A stretch of 64,000 nt of DNA from an uncultured Saprospiraceae bacterium (GTDB lineage Bacteria > Bacteroidota > Bacteroidia > Chitinophagales > Saprospiraceae), in the NCBI GenBank assembly GCA_937139495.1, contig CAKZQC010000003.1:1-64000 (forward strand), in the 5' to 3' direction. Below are positions 61,638-64,000 of the stretch, piece after piece. Both the position numbers and the translations under genes were made by a program. Below the pieces are notes generated by a model. That model was not told the DNA's origin and searched no databases. It saw only the letters and a program-made list of their open reading frames with translations. Position 1 is the stretch's first letter; each line of letters starts with the position of its first letter.

Positions 61638-62684
61638 TTAAAAATTCAAGTAACGTGGGTCAACTACATTTTCGCCGTCACCAGGCATGGCTCTGTTGAG
61701 GTCATATCCCAACATCACTTCGTACGAGCCAACAGAAGGGCCTTGCAAACTGGTCAGGTGGTAATCATACGCCAGCCCAAATCGCAAACCGCTTTTGAGT
61801 CGCATTCCCAACCAAAAATCAACAGAATCGTATGAACTGGTTTCTCCGACGAATGCTTCTACTGCTGAGCGGAAAGAAGCCCCAATCCAAAAGCGTTTCA
61901 TAATCAGGAAGCCCAAATCTACATTAAACTCCGTAGGAGCAGCTACATCATTTTTGGCATTACTTGCCATGAATAGTCCTACATTTTTGATGAGCAAGGA
62001 AGGACGAATAGCAAAATTTTCGCCTAGCTTAATCGCACCTCCTACCGTGAAGTAATAGTGGCGATACTCTTGTGCAATCGGTCCATTATTGGATTCACCT
62101 GCTGAGCGGTTACGCATATTGTTGGTCCAGAGTTTGGGTGCCGACAAACCGACATACCACATTTTGGAATGCAAATAAAGTCCTGCTCCAAAATTGGGCA
62201 ACCACATGCTAGGTTGTAAGTTCTGGAAGGAAGGATCATTGACATTATCCAACTCCAATTTGTTGTAATCGGCAGAAAAGAAGGATACACCGCCCGAAAG
62301 TCCAATATTGAGGTACACTCGACGGTTTACTTTCTTCGGATTGCTCAATTGCAGCTTGTAGCTAAATACGCCATTTGCCGAAAAGGTACGAGATAAACCA
62401 ATTTGGTCATGCCCAATGACAGCTCCTATAGCAGCATTTTGGTTCTCTTTTCCTATTTTCATAGGCGAATGAATAGACAAGTGCTGAGACATTGGTGCTC
62501 CATTGATACCCACCCATTGTTGACGATGGAGTAGCAATATATCCAATGCTTCCGTAGCTCCAGCATAGGCAGGATTGTACGGTAGTGGATTGAACATATA
62601 TTGGGTAAACATGGGGTCTTGCTGTGCTTGCGAAACAGTGTTCAGACTGCACAAAAATAGTGTAAGTAGAATTAATTTTTTCAT
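61638..62684 (-). CDS. PorP/SprF-family type IX secretion membrane protein
   Basis: An outer-membrane beta-barrel of the PorP/SprF family. After the signal peptide (MKKLILLTLFLCSLNTVSQAQ) comes the family hallmark QQDPMFTQYMFNPLPYNPAYAG, then barrel strands such as LLHRQQWVGINGAPMSQHLSIHSPM, GAVIGHDQIGLSRTFSANGVFSYKL, and at the end LRFGLAYDYHLTSL, SVGSYEVMLGYDL. PorP/SprF proteins attach cargo or motor parts of the T9SS and gliding systems to the outer membrane. The chosen ATG (62684) fits the signal peptide; the upstream one would add 14 residues. A TATTTTTG -7 match lies at 62817-62810 (minus), and a 29-base palindrome in the leader (62716-62744). Confidence 0.93.
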   Translation of the reverse strand: MKKLILLTLFLCSLNTVSQAQQDPMFTQYMFNPLPYNPAYAGATEALDILLLHRQQWVGINGAPMSQHLSIHSPMKIGKENQNAAIGAVIGHDQIGLSRTFSANGVFSYKLQLSNPKKVNRRVYLNIGLSGGVSFFSADYNKLELDNVNDPSFQNLQPSMWLPNFGAGLYLHSKMWYVGLSAPKLWTNNMRNRSAGESNNGPIAQEYRHYYFTVGGAIKLGENFAIRPSLLIKNVGLFMASNAKNDVAAPTEFNVDLGFLIMKRFWIGASFRSAVEAFVGETSSYDSVDFWLGMRLKSGLRFGLAYDYHLTSLQGPSVGSYEVMLGYDLNRAMPGDGENVVDPRYLNF

Positions 62685-62715
62685 AAGCGAGACTAAAAAT
62701 AGTGAGACAATGTGT

Positions 62716-62744
62716 ACTATGCTCAATAAGTTATTGAGTATAGT
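62716..62744. repeat. Palindrome in the leader of the PorP/SprF gene
   Basis: ACTATGCTCAATAA (62716-62729) and TTATTGAGTATAGT (62731-62744), with one mismatch, centred 46 bases upstream of the start codon. It could form a leader hairpin or be an operator. Confidence 0.6.
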
Positions 62745-62963
62745 AAAAAGTTAGAACAGAAAACATATTATAGCTAAAATAGCTAGTATTCTTACTAATG
62801 TCTAATCAACAAAAATAGTATTCTTTTTGCGGTTTTTCATTGATACGTACTAGAATTATAAAAAAGCACAGGTTTTTGTTGTTAAAATACATTTTTCGAC
62901 CGACATTTGAGTTCGTTATTTCTGTAACAAAGGTCTATTCCTTATAGAAATTTCTTTTCTTTC

Positions 62964-63635
62964 ATGTTTTACAATCTTCTGCCTGTGTCCACTGCTACTA
63001 TTCTACTCGAATTGCAATACTTCGCTCCTATTCAGTACTATACCAAGCTATTGGCTTACGCCAATATACAAATAGAGCAGCACGAAAACTACAGCAAAGG
63101 TTCTTTTCGTAACCGCTGTCATATTGCTACCGCCAATGGAGCGATTGCACTGAGTATTCCACTCAAAAAGGGCAAAAACCAGCAAACGAATATTCGTGCC
63201 ATTGGCATTGACAATACGACCAACTGGCAACTTAGCCATTGGCGAAGTATCGCTACGGCTTATGGCAAAAGTCCTTATTTTGAATATTATCAAGATGACT
63301 TGAAGGCATTTTTTGAAACTTCTTTTGACACTTTGTTTGATTGCTGCTGGGCAGCACAACAATTGGTGCTAGAACTACTACAGTTTGAGCCGCCTATCGT
63401 ACTAACGAATAGTTTTGTCAAAAACCCCGAAGGACTGCTAGATTTTAGAAATAAAATTCGCCCCAAATCCTATTTAGAACCCCAAGATGAGCATTTTGTT
63501 CCTACGCCTTACCCACAAGTATTTGCCGACAGACTCCCTTTCTTGCCCAATCTGAGTATTTTGGATATGCTATTTTGTGCAGGTCCCGAAGCGTTGCATT
63601 ATCTACAACAATCTATTTCTACCAAAGCTCTATAA
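62964..63635 (+). CDS. WbqC-family protein
   Basis: A 223-residue protein of the WbqC family. The family opening is LLELQYFAPIQYYTKLLAYANIQIEQHENYSKGSFRNRCHI (usual form: x-L-P-x-x-Y-F-P-P-I-x-Y...). RSIATAYGKSPYFEYYQDDLKAFFE and the DFRNKIRPKSYLEP segment also fit. In O-antigen loci WbqC is linked to glycosylation. Many Bacteroidota carry it as a free-standing gene of unsettled function. It is followed after 3 bases by the next gene. Confidence 0.85.
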   Translation: MFYNLLPVSTATILLELQYFAPIQYYTKLLAYANIQIEQHENYSKGSFRNRCHIATANGAIALSIPLKKGKNQQTNIRAIGIDNTTNWQLSHWRSIATAYGKSPYFEYYQDDLKAFFETSFDTLFDCCWAAQQLVLELLQFEPPIVLTNSFVKNPEGLLDFRNKIRPKSYLEPQDEHFVPTPYPQVFADRLPFLPNLSILDMLFCAGPEALHYLQQSISTKAL

Positions 63636-63638
63636 GTT

Positions 63639-64000
63639 ATGTATTCGTATCGCTATTTAGTCACATTATTCGTATTGATTACCCTTTTAGGCAGTGCTTG
63701 CCAGCCCAAAGAACCTGTTGTAATGAACGACTGGAAGCAATTTTCGGTCAAGGGAAAGGTCAAAGAAATACAAACGGATTATTATGCGTCTTATCCCGAT
63801 TTATTGAAAAAGAAGAAAGCCTATCGCACCGTTTCGCGCTTCAGCAAAACAGGCTATTTGCACGATTATGCCAACTATGAACCGAATGGGTTGGTCTATT
63901 GGACTAAATATACGTATGTCAACGATTCGATTATTGCGAAAAAATACCTAGAGTCTAATAATGGTAGAGAAGTTTGGCAAGGCACGTGGATTTATCTGCT
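63639..64000 (+). CDS. Lipoprotein, YD-repeat-like, cut by the window end
   Basis: The frame opens at the ATG at 63639 and is still open at base 64000 (120 full codons visible). Lipoprotein signal MYSYRYLVTLFVLITLLGSAC (C21). The mature start PKEPVVMNDWKQFSVKGKVKEIQTDYYA and the segments YRTVSRFSKTGYLHDYANYEPNGLVYWTKYTYVNDS share the strand-pair layout of the proteins at 45015 and 47039. It begins 3 bases after the WbqC gene, so the two are cotranscribed. Complete length and function unknown. Confidence 0.75.
   Translation, partial: MYSYRYLVTLFVLITLLGSACQPKEPVVMNDWKQFSVKGKVKEIQTDYYASYPDLLKKKKAYRTVSRFSKTGYLHDYANYEPNGLVYWTKYTYVNDSIIAKKYLESNNGREVWQGTWIYL

Overview
This window is an AT-rich chromosomal segment from a member of the Bacteroidota. 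Three things support that. First, there are type IX secretion (T9SS) components: a PorP/SprF-like protein and a TPR-PD40-OmpA protein resembling PorE. Second, there are three large secreted proteins with C-terminal T9SS sorting domains. Third, several start regions carry the Bacteroidota promoter pattern (TTG/TTTG, about 19-22 bp, TAnnTTTG). The protein set resembles free-living Saprospiria-type organisms, but nothing here fixes the genus. No rRNA, tRNA, CRISPR array, phage or complete insertion sequence was found.

Layout. 0.4-3.5 kb: a secreted DUF4476 protein, an adhesin-head/peptidase S74 surface protein and a nitroreductase. 3.8-6.1 kb: two adjacent family 2 glycosyltransferases. 6.4-8.5 kb: a membrane protein, a DinB-type protein and biotin synthase. 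8.6-12.5 kb: a T9SS cargo protein and a large repeat/S74 surface protein. 12.6-18.6 kb: a DUF4258 lipoprotein, a fatty-acid hydroxylase, RtcB, an FAD-linked oxidase, an alpha/beta hydrolase and an RNase H. 18.7-24.9 kb: a lipoprotein with an internal duplication, a membrane-anchored subtilisin with a small partner, a tandem CAP-domain protein, two lipocalin-like secreted proteins and a TPR protein. 25-30.4 kb: ornithine aminotransferase, an RsmB-type rRNA methyltransferase, a GT-C glycosyltransferase, a membrane protein and an NAD(P)-binding protein. About 30.5 kb: a short MITE-like element. 30.9-34.2 kb: FKBP, RluD and a Na/phosphate symporter. 34.4-40 kb: a three-gene operon led by a very acidic protein, convergent with a TPR-CHAT protein. 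40-45.9 kb: a GNAT acetyltransferase, an FAD oxidoreductase, a CocE-type hydrolase with a T9SS tail and two small secreted proteins. 46-53.3 kb: an ACMSD-like amidohydrolase, a YD-repeat-like protein, a pentapeptide-repeat protein, a DUF1761 protein, a FadH-like reductase and a SulP transporter. 53.5-62.7 kb: an M36 metallopeptidase with T9SS tail, a WG-repeat protein and the OmpA and PorP/SprF pair. 63-64 kb: a WbqC-family protein and a lipoprotein cut by the window edge.

Most of the window is ordinary housekeeping, envelope and secreted-protein content in short operons separated by clear hairpin terminators. The PorP/SprF and OmpA pair probably belongs to the T9SS machinery that would export the cargo proteins at 8.6, 41.7 and 53.5 kb. 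The most unusual items are: the operon at 34.6-37.0 kb, whose first product seems to end in a metallopeptidase-like domain that has lost both zinc histidines; a non-autonomous mobile element with intact 9-bp flanking repeats; a lipoprotein with a duplicated WWDxLP module; and the palindromic promoter region between rocD and the rRNA methyltransferase gene.
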